Source: Hyphomonas sp. (GTDB lineage Bacteria > Pseudomonadota > Alphaproteobacteria > Caulobacterales > Hyphomonadaceae). Taken from it: 64,000 bases of DNA. A program made the position numbers and the translations under genes. The DNA is taken from NCBI GenBank assembly GCA_016124495.1, contig WGNP01000003.1:372001-436000 (forward strand). Reading direction: 5' to 3'. Below the pieces are notes generated by a model. The model saw nothing but the letters and a program-made list of their open reading frames with translations. It did no database searches and had not been told where the DNA came from. This document shows positions 17,488 through 27,217 of this stretch, piece by piece (within the stretch, counting starts at the first letter, position 1; each line of letters starts with the position of its first letter).

Positions 17488-18242
17488 GCGGCGCGCGCCA
17501 GCCAGCCGAGAATATCTGCCGCGACCTTGTCCGTACCCGGTTCATCTATGATCCAGTGCGCGTGGCTGGCATACTCGATGAAATCCCCGGCCAACGGGCT
17601 GCGGGCATACTTTGCAGCGACCTTGCGCACGCCCTGCGGCAGGGTCGCGCGGTCCTGGCTGGCGGCAATCGTCAGCGTGGGGATCGCCACCTTGCTTTCG
17701 TCAACCGAAAGGCCGTCCGATATATCACCGTAGACTTTGCCCGAATCGAACACAGCGCCGGCATAGACCGCATCATGGCGGCTCTTCGGCACGAGGTTCA
17801 GGACTCCGGATTTGAACCCGGTCTTCCATATCTTATAGGACCGGGTGCGATCCTGTTTCAGGATAACATTGAAGAACGTCCACGCCACCGAAAGTCCGAT
17901 CACGGCGCAGTCCTTGGTCTGCGCCGGCGTCAGGAACACAGCCTTCGAAACCTCTCCGCGCTCGGCGAGCACCTGGGCGATCAGCCCGCCCATCGAATGT
18001 CCGATCACGGCTGGCTTGGCTCCGTCGCGCGCGGCGAGGCGCCGCGCTTCTGCCGCCGATGCCTCGATATAGTCGGCGATGCCAAGTGCCGGCAGGGTCG
18101 CGGGCGGATTCTCGCGTACGCGCTGGTCGGGAAACAAGGTTATCGCCTCGCAGGTCCAGCCGCCAGCCTCGAAGGCGGGCTTCATCACGTCCCAGGCGCT
18201 GGCATCGCACCCGATCCCGTGAATCATCAGCAGTGTCGGCAT
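17484..18242 (-). CDS. Alpha/beta hydrolase
   Basis: A 252-residue hydrolase with the oxyanion turn HGIGCDASAW at the N-terminus, nucleophile elbow GHSMGG (Ser near residue 83), an acid around IAASQDRATLP and the catalytic His in ASHAHWI near the C-terminus. No signal peptide. The reaction is likely ester or amide hydrolysis; the substrate is unknown. It overlaps the aminotransferase by 4 bp and lies 11 bp after rppH, so it sits in a long minus-strand operon. Confidence 0.85.
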   Translation of the reverse strand: MPTLLMIHGIGCDASAWDVMKPAFEAGGWTCEAITLFPDQRVRENPPATLPALGIADYIEASAAEARRLAARDGAKPAVIGHSMGGLIAQVLAERGEVSKAVFLTPAQTKDCAVIGLSVAWTFFNVILKQDRTRSYKIWKTGFKSGVLNLVPKSRHDAVYAGAVFDSGKVYGDISDGLSVDESKVAIPTLTIAASQDRATLPQGVRKVAAKYARSPLAGDFIEYASHAHWIIDEPGTDKVAADILGWLARAA

Positions 18243-18253
18243 GTCCCTCCCCT

Positions 18254-18769
18254 TCAGCCCTGCGCCACTCGCCCTGGCAGCACCGGTTCGGTCCAGCGGC
18301 GGAAACGCTCCGCCACTTCCAGATAGACCGGCCGCTTGAACGGCACGATCAGGTCCGGTGTTTCTTCCAGTTTTGCCCAGCGCCAGGCGTCAAACTCCGG
18401 GGTATGCCGGTCAAGCCGCACATCGCTGTCGGAGCCCTTGAAGCGCAAGGCGAACCATTTCTGCCGCTGGCCATGATAGGGGCCCGGCAACCGCTTCTTG
18501 AGGTCAGGCGGAAATTCATAATGCAGCCAGTCCGGCGTCTCTTCGAGCACATCGACCAGCTTTGCGGGCACCCCGATCTCTTCCTCGAGTTCGCGCAGGG
18601 CGCCGGTCACAGCGCTTTCCCCGTCATCGATCCCGCCTTGCGGCATCTGCCACTGGAACGGCCCCCGGCCATTCACACGCCGCCCGATAAACACGTGCCC
18701 TGCCTTGGAAAACAGGGCGAGGCCGACATTCGGGCGATAGAGCGTGGGGTCAAACTTCGGCTGGGTCAC
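18254..18769 (-). CDS. rppH: RNA pyrophosphohydrolase
   Basis: A 171-residue Nudix hydrolase. The Nudix box starts at GGIDDGESA and continues through RELEEEIG, fitting GX5EX7REUXEEXGU. YRPNVGLALFSKAGHVFIGRR (in parts) and FQWQMPQGG are the RppH/NudH signatures. It removes pyrophosphate from the 5' end of mRNA and so starts RNA decay. Its ATG overlaps the deacetylase stop (18766-18769). Confidence 0.92.
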   Translation of the reverse strand: MTQPKFDPTLYRPNVGLALFSKAGHVFIGRRVNGRGPFQWQMPQGGIDDGESAVTGALRELEEEIGVPAKLVDVLEETPDWLHYEFPPDLKKRLPGPYHGQRQKWFALRFKGSDSDVRLDRHTPEFDAWRWAKLEETPDLIVPFKRPVYLEVAERFRRWTEPVLPGRVAQG

Positions 18770-20028
18770 CCGCCGTTGAATAGACCAGACTTATCAAGGC
18801 TGCCAGTGCGCACCTCGACCGGGCGGGTATTGGTGATCGCAGAGACCGGCGCCAGCATAAGGCCTTTTTCGTCCAGCTGCGAGATCCAGACCTTCGCCGC
18901 CTCAAGCGTCACCGGGAAGGCATAGCCCGACCCGAAGGCCGCGCCTTTCTCCAGCGCAAGGGATTCAAGGTCCATCAGTTCGGCGCTGATATCGGCAGGC
19001 GTCTGGCGGGCATCGATCGGCCCGGCCGCGCGCGCATAGCGCAGGCCGCTCGCGCGCGAGAGGCTTTCCAGGCTGGTGCGCTCGAAGCTGCCATCGTCGA
19101 TGAAGGCGAGGCCCTTCTCGCTGAGGCGCTCCAGCACCGGTGTGGCCGAGGCCTTGTCGGCCGCAAACTTCGCGCCCTGATAGTTAACGATGCCGAAATA
19201 GCCGGACGTACGGGCCAGAACCGCTTCAAGGCGCGTGAGATTTGCCTTCGCGTCGGCGCCCGCCAGCAGCGTGTCCGGGTGCATTTTCATCCGGCCATAG
19301 TCATAGGCCTCCATCGGCACTTCGATGAGCACTTCATGGCCGTCGGCGCGGGCGGTCTTGATCCAGTGGTCGAGACGCTTGGAGTCGAGGGCGAAGGACA
19401 GCGTGACTTCCGCCGGCAGATCGTCAATCGCCAGCTGCGTCTGCGTCGCGTTCATGCCGAGGCCGCCGATCACGAGGCCCACCATCGGCAGGCCTTCGGG
19501 GTTGGCAAACTTGCGGGCGTAAACGTCCGCAGGCGCCTTGCTCTTGGATTTGGCCGGCGCAGTGGACACTGTGGTGGCCGATGCAAGATTGATCGTGGCG
19601 TCCGCCTGCGGAACACTGCGGACCTGGCTGAGGGATTCGCCTGCGCGCACGATGCGGCCGTTGATCCGGATAGCGTCGCCGACCGTGGGGCCCCCCTGCC
19701 CGCCCGTCACTTCGATGCGAACCGCTTCGCCCTCGGTGGGTACGTAGGCCATTGCCATCACGCTGCCGGTGTCTTCTCTGCCGGGAAGCAGGTCGCCGCC
19801 GGGATGCTCGCCCGGATCGGTCAGGCGCGACATGCGCAATGTGTCGCCCGTCTCTTCCGTTTCAAACAGGGCCAGCGTCTGGCTCGGGCTCGCTGCCGCC
19901 GGATCGGCTACAACATGGATGCCAAGGCCAAGCGACGCGGAAAGACCGCCGAACACGGCGAGGCTGATGCCCGCATGGACAACCCCTGTGCGAAATGGCG
20001 ATGGCTCGGACTCGCGCCGGTAACCCAT
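18766..20028 (-). CDS. Divergent polysaccharide deacetylase family protein
   Basis: A 420-residue protein with an N-terminal membrane anchor (about residues 17-45), a Ser/Thr/Ala-rich linker, and a C-terminal NodB-like barrel of the divergent (YibQ) type. Landmarks are VGLVIGGLGMNATQTQ, VTLSFALDS, EVPMEAYDYGRMKM and FIDDGS. The family usually sits beside envC and ctpA and is thought to act on peptidoglycan or its glycan in the periplasm; the activity is not proven. The ATG at 20028 has AGAGG 8 bases upstream and is preferred to a TTG at 20046. Confidence 0.85.
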   Translation of the reverse strand: MGYRRESEPSPFRTGVVHAGISLAVFGGLSASLGLGIHVVADPAAASPSQTLALFETEETGDTLRMSRLTDPGEHPGGDLLPGREDTGSVMAMAYVPTEGEAVRIEVTGGQGGPTVGDAIRINGRIVRAGESLSQVRSVPQADATINLASATTVSTAPAKSKSKAPADVYARKFANPEGLPMVGLVIGGLGMNATQTQLAIDDLPAEVTLSFALDSKRLDHWIKTARADGHEVLIEVPMEAYDYGRMKMHPDTLLAGADAKANLTRLEAVLARTSGYFGIVNYQGAKFAADKASATPVLERLSEKGLAFIDDGSFERTSLESLSRASGLRYARAAGPIDARQTPADISAELMDLESLALEKGAAFGSGYAFPVTLEAAKVWISQLDEKGLMLAPVSAITNTRPVEVRTGSLDKSGLFNGG

Positions 20029-20158
20029 GGGCTCGACCTCTTGCAACGGGGCTGGTTATCAGAACCCCGAACATCGCCCCAGAGGGTTAACAGGTCGCAA
20101 ACAAATTGCGTCCCCCGTGTAACGGACCGCTAAGGATATGCGGCCCGAAAGGACCGGA

Positions 20159-21487
20159 TCAGCCGGCCTTCGCCGCCATCCGCGACGCAGTTGTCTTGCC
20201 CTCGCGCAGCATCTGGAGCGCCCGCTCAAGCTGGAAATCCTCGCCCTCGTAGCCTTCCGGCGGCTGCTCGTCCGGCATGCGCAATTGTTTGCGCTCCTCC
20301 CCGGATTCGTTCTCCAGGGCGTGCGGCAAGTCGGCCTCGGACCAGCGTTCGATCTTCTCGAGTTCTTCCTGCGTCAGGCGCACCTGCGTGATCATCAGGT
20401 CCGGCTCGATCCCGAGGGCCTGGATCGACCGGCCGGCCGGCGTGTAATAGCGCGCCGTCGTCAGGCGGATGGCGCCGCGGTCGGCGCCCAGCGGGATGAC
20501 TGACTGGACCGAACCCTTGCCGAAGCTGGTGGTGCCGATCACGAGCGCGCGCTCGCGGTCCTGCAGCGCGCCGGCCACGATTTCAGACGCCGAAGCCGAG
20601 CCGCCATTGATCAGCACGACCATCGGCACACCCTTGAAGGACTCGCCCTTGGAGGCATTGCGCCGCTCGACATCCACCGGGCGCCGGCCCTGCGTCGAGA
20701 CGACTTCGCCGCCGGACAGGAAATGATCGGCCACTTTGACCGCCTCATCCAGAAGCCCGCCGCCATTGTTGCGCAGGTCCAGCACGATGCCCTTTGGTTT
20801 CGGCCCGCGGCTGAGGCCGTCCAGCGCCTCTTCGAGCAGCAGCGTCGTGCGCTCGTTGAAGGTCGACACCCGGATATAGCCGATGTCGCCCGGTTCAGTG
20901 CGCCAGGTGACGGACTTCTGCTGGATGACTTCGCGCACCAGCTTGACCTGGAACGGATCGATACCTTCCCGCAGGATGGTGATCTCGAGTTCTGTACCGC
21001 GCTCACCGCGCATTTCTTTCACGGCGTCGTTCAGCGTCAGGCCGATGATCGGCTTGCCATTGATGGCGGTGATGTAATCTCCGGGCATGATGCCGGCTTT
21101 GGCAGCCGGCGTTCCGTCCATCGGCGAGATGACTTTGACGAAGCCGTCTTCCATAGTCACTTCGATACCGAGCCCGCCGTACTCACCCGACGTCTGCACC
21201 TGAAGGGACTGGAAATCCTCGGGGTCAAGATAGCCGGAATGCGGGTCCAGGGAGGTCAGCATGCCGTTGATGGCGGCGGACATTGCCTCCTGCTCGTCAA
21301 TCGGCACCACATAGTCGCGCTGGGCGCGGGCGAAGATTTCCGCGAACAGTTCGATTTGCTGATAGGTGGCCGTGCGCGGATCTTCGGGCTTGCCAGCCTC
21401 TTCCTGGGGCCAGGCCATCGCCGCAAAGCCGACGGCAGCGGCCCCCAGAACCCCGCCAAGGGCCGTTCCGGTCAGCAATGAACGCAT
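20159..21487 (-). CDS. ctpA: C-terminal processing peptidase (S41 family)
   Basis: A periplasmic serine protease of about 442 residues. It has an N-terminal signal/anchor (MRSLLTGTALGG...), a PDZ domain starting at EYGGLGIEV, and the S41 domain with the catalytic Ser in GGSASASEI and Lys in FGKGSVQ. CtpA trims or degrades periplasmic proteins, often peptidoglycan hydrolases. GGAG lies 6 bases before the ATG at 21487; a longer start at 21505 (MMMEWN) is also possible. envC ends about 30 bp upstream. Confidence 0.92.
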   Translation of the reverse strand: MRSLLTGTALGGVLGAAAVGFAAMAWPQEEAGKPEDPRTATYQQIELFAEIFARAQRDYVVPIDEQEAMSAAINGMLTSLDPHSGYLDPEDFQSLQVQTSGEYGGLGIEVTMEDGFVKVISPMDGTPAAKAGIMPGDYITAINGKPIIGLTLNDAVKEMRGERGTELEITILREGIDPFQVKLVREVIQQKSVTWRTEPGDIGYIRVSTFNERTTLLLEEALDGLSRGPKPKGIVLDLRNNGGGLLDEAVKVADHFLSGGEVVSTQGRRPVDVERRNASKGESFKGVPMVVLINGGSASASEIVAGALQDRERALVIGTTSFGKGSVQSVIPLGADRGAIRLTTARYYTPAGRSIQALGIEPDLMITQVRLTQEELEKIERWSEADLPHALENESGEERKQLRMPDEQPPEGYEGEDFQLERALQMLREGKTTASRMAAKAG

Positions 21488-21517
21488 GTTCCACTCCATC
21501 ATCATTTCAGCGACCCT

Positions 21518-22741
21518 CTAGTTGCCGCGGGACATCCACTCTGCCGGATCAAGCACCTTGTCGCCAAGCCTTAATTCCATAGTCAGTTCCGGCGCAGGAT
21601 CGTCCCGGTCCGGCATGCGGCCGACGGGTTCACCGGCGGTGACAGACTGGCCTTCGGAGACGTAAATCCGGCTCATACCTGAAACAATAACATGATATCC
21701 GTCACTTGTGCGGACAATCAGCATCATCCCGTAAGTCCGGAACGGACGGGCAAACTCCACCACCCCGCCCACCGGCGCAACAACCTGGGCCTCGGCGCGG
21801 GTCGTAAACACGACATACTCGGTCTTCGATCCGCTCGCGAGCGTCTTACCGAACCCATGCAGCAAGGTGCCTGCCGCCGGCTGCTGAAGGCCGCCAAGCG
21901 CGGACTTGCCGAGCGGCGCGGCCGTATTCTTCGCGGTCGCAGCAATCGCGACCGGTTTCGAGGCGCCGGGCTTGGACGTGCGCAGCGCCGCCAGCTGCGG
22001 CCGGTTGCCAGGCTTCGCGCGCGGCGCGTCCGGCGCGTTCGATTCTAGCGCTGCGAGCAGTTCGCGCAGGGTGCCCGCTTCCTTGCCGAGACGGTCTGCC
22101 CGGTCGCGCAGCCCGTCGAGGCTTCCGGAAATGCCCTCAAACGCAGCCCGCTTGCTGGCGGCGAGCCGTTCGATCTCTTCCTTCTTCAGCGCAATCGTCG
22201 CTTCGGCCGCCCCTAGACGCGCCTGTTGCGCGTTGATGTTGGCCTCCAGCGTGTTGAGCTCGGCGATCTCCTTCGAGATGGCGGCCGCCCGGTCCGACAG
22301 CTTGGGATAGGTCGCCTGCATCAGGATTGCCCGGCGGATGGCCACGCTCGAATTGCCAGGGCTGACGACCAGCGCCGGCGGTTTCCGCCGATTGGCGGCG
22401 GCGAGCGCCGCCAGCAGGTCCTCCAGCGTTGTCTCGCTGGTCAGCAGTTCGCGCCGGGCCACCTCGCGGCGCGCGCTCAAGGTGACCAGCGCGATCTCGG
22501 CGCGGCTCGCCTGTTCTTCCCGGCGGCGCGCTTCCATCGCGGTCGACAGCAGCGTCTCTTCCAGCACGCGCAGATCCAGCACCGTCGTATCGCCCTGCGA
22601 CTCCAGCGCCGCCAGTTCGGCAACCGCCGCGCGGCGTTCGGCTTCCAGCGCTTCGAGATCGGCGCGCGTGAACGTGTCCGGCGCTGCGGCGATCAGCGGC
22701 ACAATCAGAAGGCAGGCAAGCAGGGTTGAGGCGCGGCGCAT
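21518..22741 (-). CDS. EnvC-like murein hydrolase activator
   Basis: A 407-residue protein: signal peptide (about 1-19), two long coiled-coil stretches (about 25-125 and 150-250, rich in E, A, R, L), an Ala/Pro linker and a C-terminal LytM/M23 domain (about 275-400). The M23 metal ligands are not visible (YGMMLIVRTSDGYHVI replaces the HxH region), so it should be a non-enzymatic activator, as EnvC is for the amidases AmiA/B at division. It heads the envC-ctpA-deacetylase-rppH run. Confidence 0.88.
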   Translation of the reverse strand: MRRASTLLACLLIVPLIAAAPDTFTRADLEALEAERRAAVAELAALESQGDTTVLDLRVLEETLLSTAMEARRREEQASRAEIALVTLSARREVARRELLTSETTLEDLLAALAAANRRKPPALVVSPGNSSVAIRRAILMQATYPKLSDRAAAISKEIAELNTLEANINAQQARLGAAEATIALKKEEIERLAASKRAAFEGISGSLDGLRDRADRLGKEAGTLRELLAALESNAPDAPRAKPGNRPQLAALRTSKPGASKPVAIAATAKNTAAPLGKSALGGLQQPAAGTLLHGFGKTLASGSKTEYVVFTTRAEAQVVAPVGGVVEFARPFRTYGMMLIVRTSDGYHVIVSGMSRIYVSEGQSVTAGEPVGRMPDRDDPAPELTMELRLGDKVLDPAEWMSRGN

Positions 22742-22776
22742 AGGTGAAGCCTTGCCCGACAGGCGTCACTTTGACG

Positions 22777-23346
22777 TTAATCGGCGGGCATTTCCCGCAG
22801 CACGCCCTCCAGCGCCTTGAGTTCATCGGCAATCAACGCCGAGACGACACGGACCGGCGCAGGATCAAAGGCCGGTGCCTGCAGCACCATATGTTCGATC
22901 AACGCGGTGGCCACACGCATGTCACGCACAAGCGTTTCCGGTATCTCCACCGACAGGGCATGCACCGCGGCATTGCGCACATCGATCACCCGCTCCAGCG
23001 CGCGCTGGCGGCTGCCGGAGAGTTCCACCCGCTCGGGCGCGTTCAGGAACCCGGCAGAACGCGCGCGCCGCAGCAGGAAAGCCACGGGTGCAAGCCGCTC
23101 GGGCTGTGAGGGGTTCTGGACGGCGTCAATCGTCGCCGTCTCGTATCCTGAAAGCGCCGCCACCAGCGCGCCCTGCAGTGCACTGACGATCCCGAGCGCC
23201 GCCCACCGGAGCCGCGCGGGATCCTGCGCGGCGCCGTCCGCTTCGCGGCGCGCCAGCCTCAGCGCCTGCAGCACCGCGAAGAGTGCGAGACGCACGCGTT
23301 CACCTCTGTCTTGCGGTACCGGCCCCGGCGAGTTGCCTGACGCCAC
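22777..23346 (-). CDS. Alpha-helical protein with a HEPN-like RNxxxH motif
   Basis: A 189-residue, Cys-free, all-helical protein with a GTG start. RNAAVH at 124-129 inside ALERVIDVRNAAVHALSVEIP has the exact form of the RNxxxH active-site motif of HEPN ribonucleases, and it lies in a predicted helix followed by a helix of similar length, as in HEPN domains. Many HEPN proteins are toxins or RNA-processing nucleases; others are inactive. No nucleotidyltransferase or antitoxin partner is adjacent. It is 35 bp from the envC start and 7 bp from the GNAT stop. Confidence 0.55.
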   Translation of the reverse strand: MASGNSPGPVPQDRGERVRLALFAVLQALRLARREADGAAQDPARLRWAALGIVSALQGALVAALSGYETATIDAVQNPSQPERLAPVAFLLRRARSAGFLNAPERVELSGSRQRALERVIDVRNAAVHALSVEIPETLVRDMRVATALIEHMVLQAPAFDPAPVRVVSALIADELKALEGVLREMPAD

Positions 23347-23353
23347 GACCGGT

Positions 23354-23896
23354 CTACCGGTTGGCGCGGCGGGCGCGCCAGGCGTCTGCCGTTTGTCCGT
23401 ACACGTCCCAGATCCTATCCTTGAAGGGCGGCGGGGCAGTCGCCTTACGCAGGTAGGTTGACCCCAGTCGCTCCGCCACCTTGATCGACGGCGTATTCTT
23501 CTCGTCGATGGTATGGATGATCTCGCTCCAGCCCAGAATATCCACGGCGTAATCCATCGCGGCAGATGCGCCTTCGATGGCGTATCCCCTGCCCTGCGCC
23601 GAGGTCAGCAGGCTCCAGGCGATTTCCGTGCCCGGCCAACCTTCTGGCTGCCAGGGTCCGAGCCGGCCGACCCAGCGCCCCGTCTCCTTCTCCACGACTG
23701 AGAACATCGAGAAGCCATTGATGGTCCACGCCCCCGACATCATGCACAGGGTCCGCCATACGACTTCGGGGGGCTGCACGCCGCCAATGAACCGTGCCGA
23801 TACTTCATCCGCCATCAACTCGCAGAATCCGCCGAAATCCTCCGCCGACGGAGGACGCAGGATCAGCCGCGGGGTCTCGATGACGATGTCTTTCAA
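23354..23896 (-). CDS. GNAT family N-acetyltransferase
   Basis: A 180-residue RimJ/RimL-type acetyltransferase. The N-terminus IETPRLILRPPSAEDF is the family strand-helix start, and QGRGYAIEGASAAMDYA is the acetyl-CoA pyrophosphate-binding loop; SIKVAERLG follows. The frame is open to 24085, but that part lies inside the upstream lipoprotein gene. The TTG at 23896 overlaps that gene's stop as TTGA, which gives the normal length and implies coupled translation. Substrate unknown. Confidence 0.82.
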   Translation of the reverse strand: MKDIVIETPRLILRPPSAEDFGGFCELMADEVSARFIGGVQPPEVVWRTLCMMSGAWTINGFSMFSVVEKETGRWVGRLGPWQPEGWPGTEIAWSLLTSAQGRGYAIEGASAAMDYAVDILGWSEIIHTIDEKNTPSIKVAERLGSTYLRKATAPPPFKDRIWDVYGQTADAWRARRANR

Positions 23897-24477
23897 GGCG
23901 CTGCCACGAACAGGAGGATTGTCTGACCGCCAGCCTGCGACCACTCGAACCGCACCGGCTCGGTTGTCCCTTCCGGCAGCACAAGACGCGGCGCATCGGC
24001 GTCGCGGAAAAGGAGGATGCTGCGTGCGGGTACGCCGGCCGACACATCGGTGTTCGTAAGCATGGTCCAGCCGTTTGCGCCGCACCCGGAGACATCCGCA
24101 ATCACACTCTGCCAGACGGGCCAGGCGGCATCTTCGGTGGCGCCGGGCTCTTGCTTGAATACACAGGCATACCCGGAAAATGTCACCGGCGTCTGGTCAG
24201 CACCGATCTTGATCACCTTGTCGGCCACAGCGCAGCTTGCGCCTTCCTTGACGGCGAAATCATCCGGCAAGCTCGCGAACGCGGGCGAATCGCCGCGCGC
24301 GGCGACAAGGCGTTCGAGGTTCTGGCAAACCGGGCTCAGCGGAAGCGGCGCCTCTGCCGCATCTGCTGGCGCCGCAATGGCCAGTGCCTGCTCGGCCGAC
24401 TCCGGGGCCGAGCCGCTCCCGCAAGCCGCGGCGAAGGCGATCGCGAAAAGGCCGGCGCCGGAACAGATCAACCGCAT
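23893..24477 (-). CDS. Predicted lipoprotein of unknown function
   Basis: A 194-residue protein with a lipoprotein signal; the hydrophobic stretch ends in AAAC with the lipidated Cys near residue 19. The mature part has several Cys (PVCQNL, ASCAVA, YACVF, SGCGAN) that could form disulfides in the periplasm. No domain is recognised. Its stop overlaps the TTG start of the GNAT gene. Confidence 0.7.
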   Translation of the reverse strand: MRLICSGAGLFAIAFAAACGSGSAPESAEQALAIAAPADAAEAPLPLSPVCQNLERLVAARGDSPAFASLPDDFAVKEGASCAVADKVIKIGADQTPVTFSGYACVFKQEPGATEDAAWPVWQSVIADVSGCGANGWTMLTNTDVSAGVPARSILLFRDADAPRLVLPEGTTEPVRFEWSQAGGQTILLFVAAP

Positions 24478-24543
24478 GCATTCCTCCTGTCATGGGGTGA
24501 CCGGAAAGTCTGCGCGCCGGGCCGCCCCGTCAATCTGCAAAAC

Positions 24544-25551
<1,008 letters not shown>

Positions 25552-25586
25552 CTACCCGAGGCCGCGCCCGCGTGCAATGCGGCCCA

Positions 25587-25618
25587 AAAGCAAACGCCCC
25601 GTGAGCAGGGCTCACGGG
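25587..25618 (-). terminator. Intrinsic terminator after the Bax-inhibitor-1 gene
   Basis: On the minus strand CCCGTGAGC and GCTCACGGG form a perfect 9-bp stem with a 3-base loop (25598-25618), followed by GCGTTTGCTTTT. It lies about 30 bp after the Bax-inhibitor-1 stop. Confidence 0.8.
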
Positions 25619-25649
25619 ACGTGCCGTATGTTATACTATTGGCTGTCCG

Positions 25650-26426
25650 TCAGTCGTTACTGGACAACATCGACATAAGGATCGTGAAGATGTTGTAGAA
25701 TGATATGAAGAAGCCAAGCGCGCCGAAGTTCGTCATCACCGCGAGCGAGCGGGTGTCGCCTTCATTCTGGAAGTAACCTTCCTTCAGGTTCTGCGTGTCG
25801 AAGGCAATCAGGATGCCCGATACAGCCAGCACGCCGACCATGATCGCGACTTCCAGGAAGCCCGAGGGCGGGAACAGCAGGCTGAGCAGGCTGACGCCCA
25901 CGATTCCCCACAGCGCAAAAACAGCGAACACGCCGATTGGCTTGAGGTTTGTCTTGGTCATGTAGCCGAACAGGCTGAGCGCACCGAACGCCGAGGAGGT
26001 CAGCAGGAAGGCTTTCGCCATCGTGAAGAGGGTCGGTGAGATGCCGCGGCCCGCTCGCGTTTCAGCGCCGGTTCCGGCCAGCGACAGGTAGACCCAGATC
26101 GACAGGCTGAGGCCGAGCAGGGACACGATGGTCCAGTAGACGATGCCTGTGGCCAGCGGCGACGGGCGCTTCATGAGGAAAGCCGAGCCAAGGATCAGCA
26201 CGATCGGTGCGAACTGGATGACGAGGCGCAGCGGCGAAAAGAGTACGAGCTGCGTCAGGGCCGGCACCATATTGGAACCGACGAGGAAGGCGAGGCCGCC
26301 TGCCAGCGCAATACCGAGGGCTAGCTTCTGGTAGACCCCCAGCATGAAGGAGCGCAGGCCTACGTTGACGGAGGTGTCGGCAGACCGTGCATCGATCCCT
26401 CCGAAAGTCCGGTTAAAGTCATTCAT
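25650..26426 (-). CDS. Bax inhibitor-1 / YccA family membrane protein
   Basis: A 258-residue inner-membrane protein with about seven helices from residue 30 on. Family features include the GVYQKLALGIALAGG start of helix 1, FAFDTQ-like IAFDTQNLKEGY and the C-terminal ALGFFISFYNIFTILM. Bacterial members leak calcium or protons or modulate FtsH; the role here is unknown. ATG 26426 (MNDFNRTFGG) gives the usual N-terminus; ATG 26447 (MERVQQP) is an alternative. A terminator follows at 25587. Confidence 0.88.
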   Translation of the reverse strand: MNDFNRTFGGIDARSADTSVNVGLRSFMLGVYQKLALGIALAGGLAFLVGSNMVPALTQLVLFSPLRLVIQFAPIVLILGSAFLMKRPSPLATGIVYWTIVSLLGLSLSIWVYLSLAGTGAETRAGRGISPTLFTMAKAFLLTSSAFGALSLFGYMTKTNLKPIGVFAVFALWGIVGVSLLSLLFPPSGFLEVAIMVGVLAVSGILIAFDTQNLKEGYFQNEGDTRSLAVMTNFGALGFFISFYNIFTILMSMLSSND

Positions 26427-26802
26427 CGGTTGTTGAACCCTTTCCATGATCGCGGACGCCCACCAGGCGCCGTTTGCACAATATATGGGGGCACTCGCTC
26501 CTGTGTGCAACAGAATCCGTAGTGGATGAGCCTCAAGTTTTGCATCTCCAGGTTCCCGGCCTGCAGGAGCTTTCACCTCTTCCGCGAATGCAATTCTTGA
26601 TTAATATTTGATTACTCAAGCATAAGTTCAGCGAGTTCAAATACTTGTATAAACCGCCGGAATGGCCGCAGAGATGCGCAAAATGCCGGATCCAGTGAAC
26701 GACTAATCACTGTTGACTCGAGTCGCGCGGACCATAAACTCCCGCTTGACTGTGAATTCAACCTTTCGCAGTAAAACAATCCGCGACGAAAAGGGGAAGA
26801 CC
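26427..26802. other. Intergenic region with a locally A/T-rich patch
   Basis: About 375 bp between the divergent Bax-inhibitor-1 and DUF2853 genes. Bases 26590-26655 are markedly A/T-rich compared with the surrounding DNA. On the + strand TTGACT (26713-26718), 16 bases, then TAAACT (26735-26740) resembles a promoter for DUF2853; a second TTGACT is at 26746. No gene, RNA or repeat was recognised. Confidence 0.4.
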
Positions 26803-27135
26803 ATGGCTGACGCGTCGGTGTATGCTAACAACATCATGAAATATGCAAAAGAGTACAATAAGGCAGCCGCCGAAAAGATCGTAGGGCATTTGGGGATTGC
26901 CCTGCGCCACAAGGACAGTTCCGTCGTGGCCTGCAGTGATGATCGAGAGCTTGACCGGATCCGGGATAAATGGTGCCGCACCAGGCTTGGTCTCGCGCTC
27001 AATCAGAAAGAACTGGATGCCGGCATCGCAAAAATCTGCGACCATATGAAAGCCGAGGGCGGCCAGAAGTGCCGCGTCGCTTTCTACTATCTCCTCGCCG
27101 AGCATTTCGGAAAACTGGACCATCTCGCCAGCTGA
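26803..27135 (+). CDS. DUF2853 family protein
   Basis: A 110-residue soluble helical protein. The opening NIMKYAKEYNKAAAEKIVGHLGIAL (in parts) and the C-terminal RVAFYYLLAEHFGKL are the DUF2853 signatures. The fold is known structurally for the family but not the function. AAGGGGAAG before the ATG at 26803 is a strong ribosome site and overrides earlier in-frame codons. A strong terminator follows at 27162. Confidence 0.88.
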   Translation: MADASVYANNIMKYAKEYNKAAAEKIVGHLGIALRHKDSSVVACSDDRELDRIRDKWCRTRLGLALNQKELDAGIAKICDHMKAEGGQKCRVAFYYLLAEHFGKLDHLAS

Positions 27136-27161
27136 TCAGGTCTGAAACTGCAAGCTCAAAG

Positions 27162-27190
27162 CCCGGCCCCGGACGGCCGGGTTTTCTTTT
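27162..27190 (+). terminator. Intrinsic terminator after the DUF2853 gene
   Basis: CCCGGCC (27162-27168) and GGCCGGG (27175-27181) form a 7-bp stem with a 6-base loop followed by TTTTCTTTT, a textbook rho-independent terminator. Confidence 0.9.
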
Positions 27191-27217
27191 GCTCGCCGCC
27201 GTGAAAAAACCGCTTCC

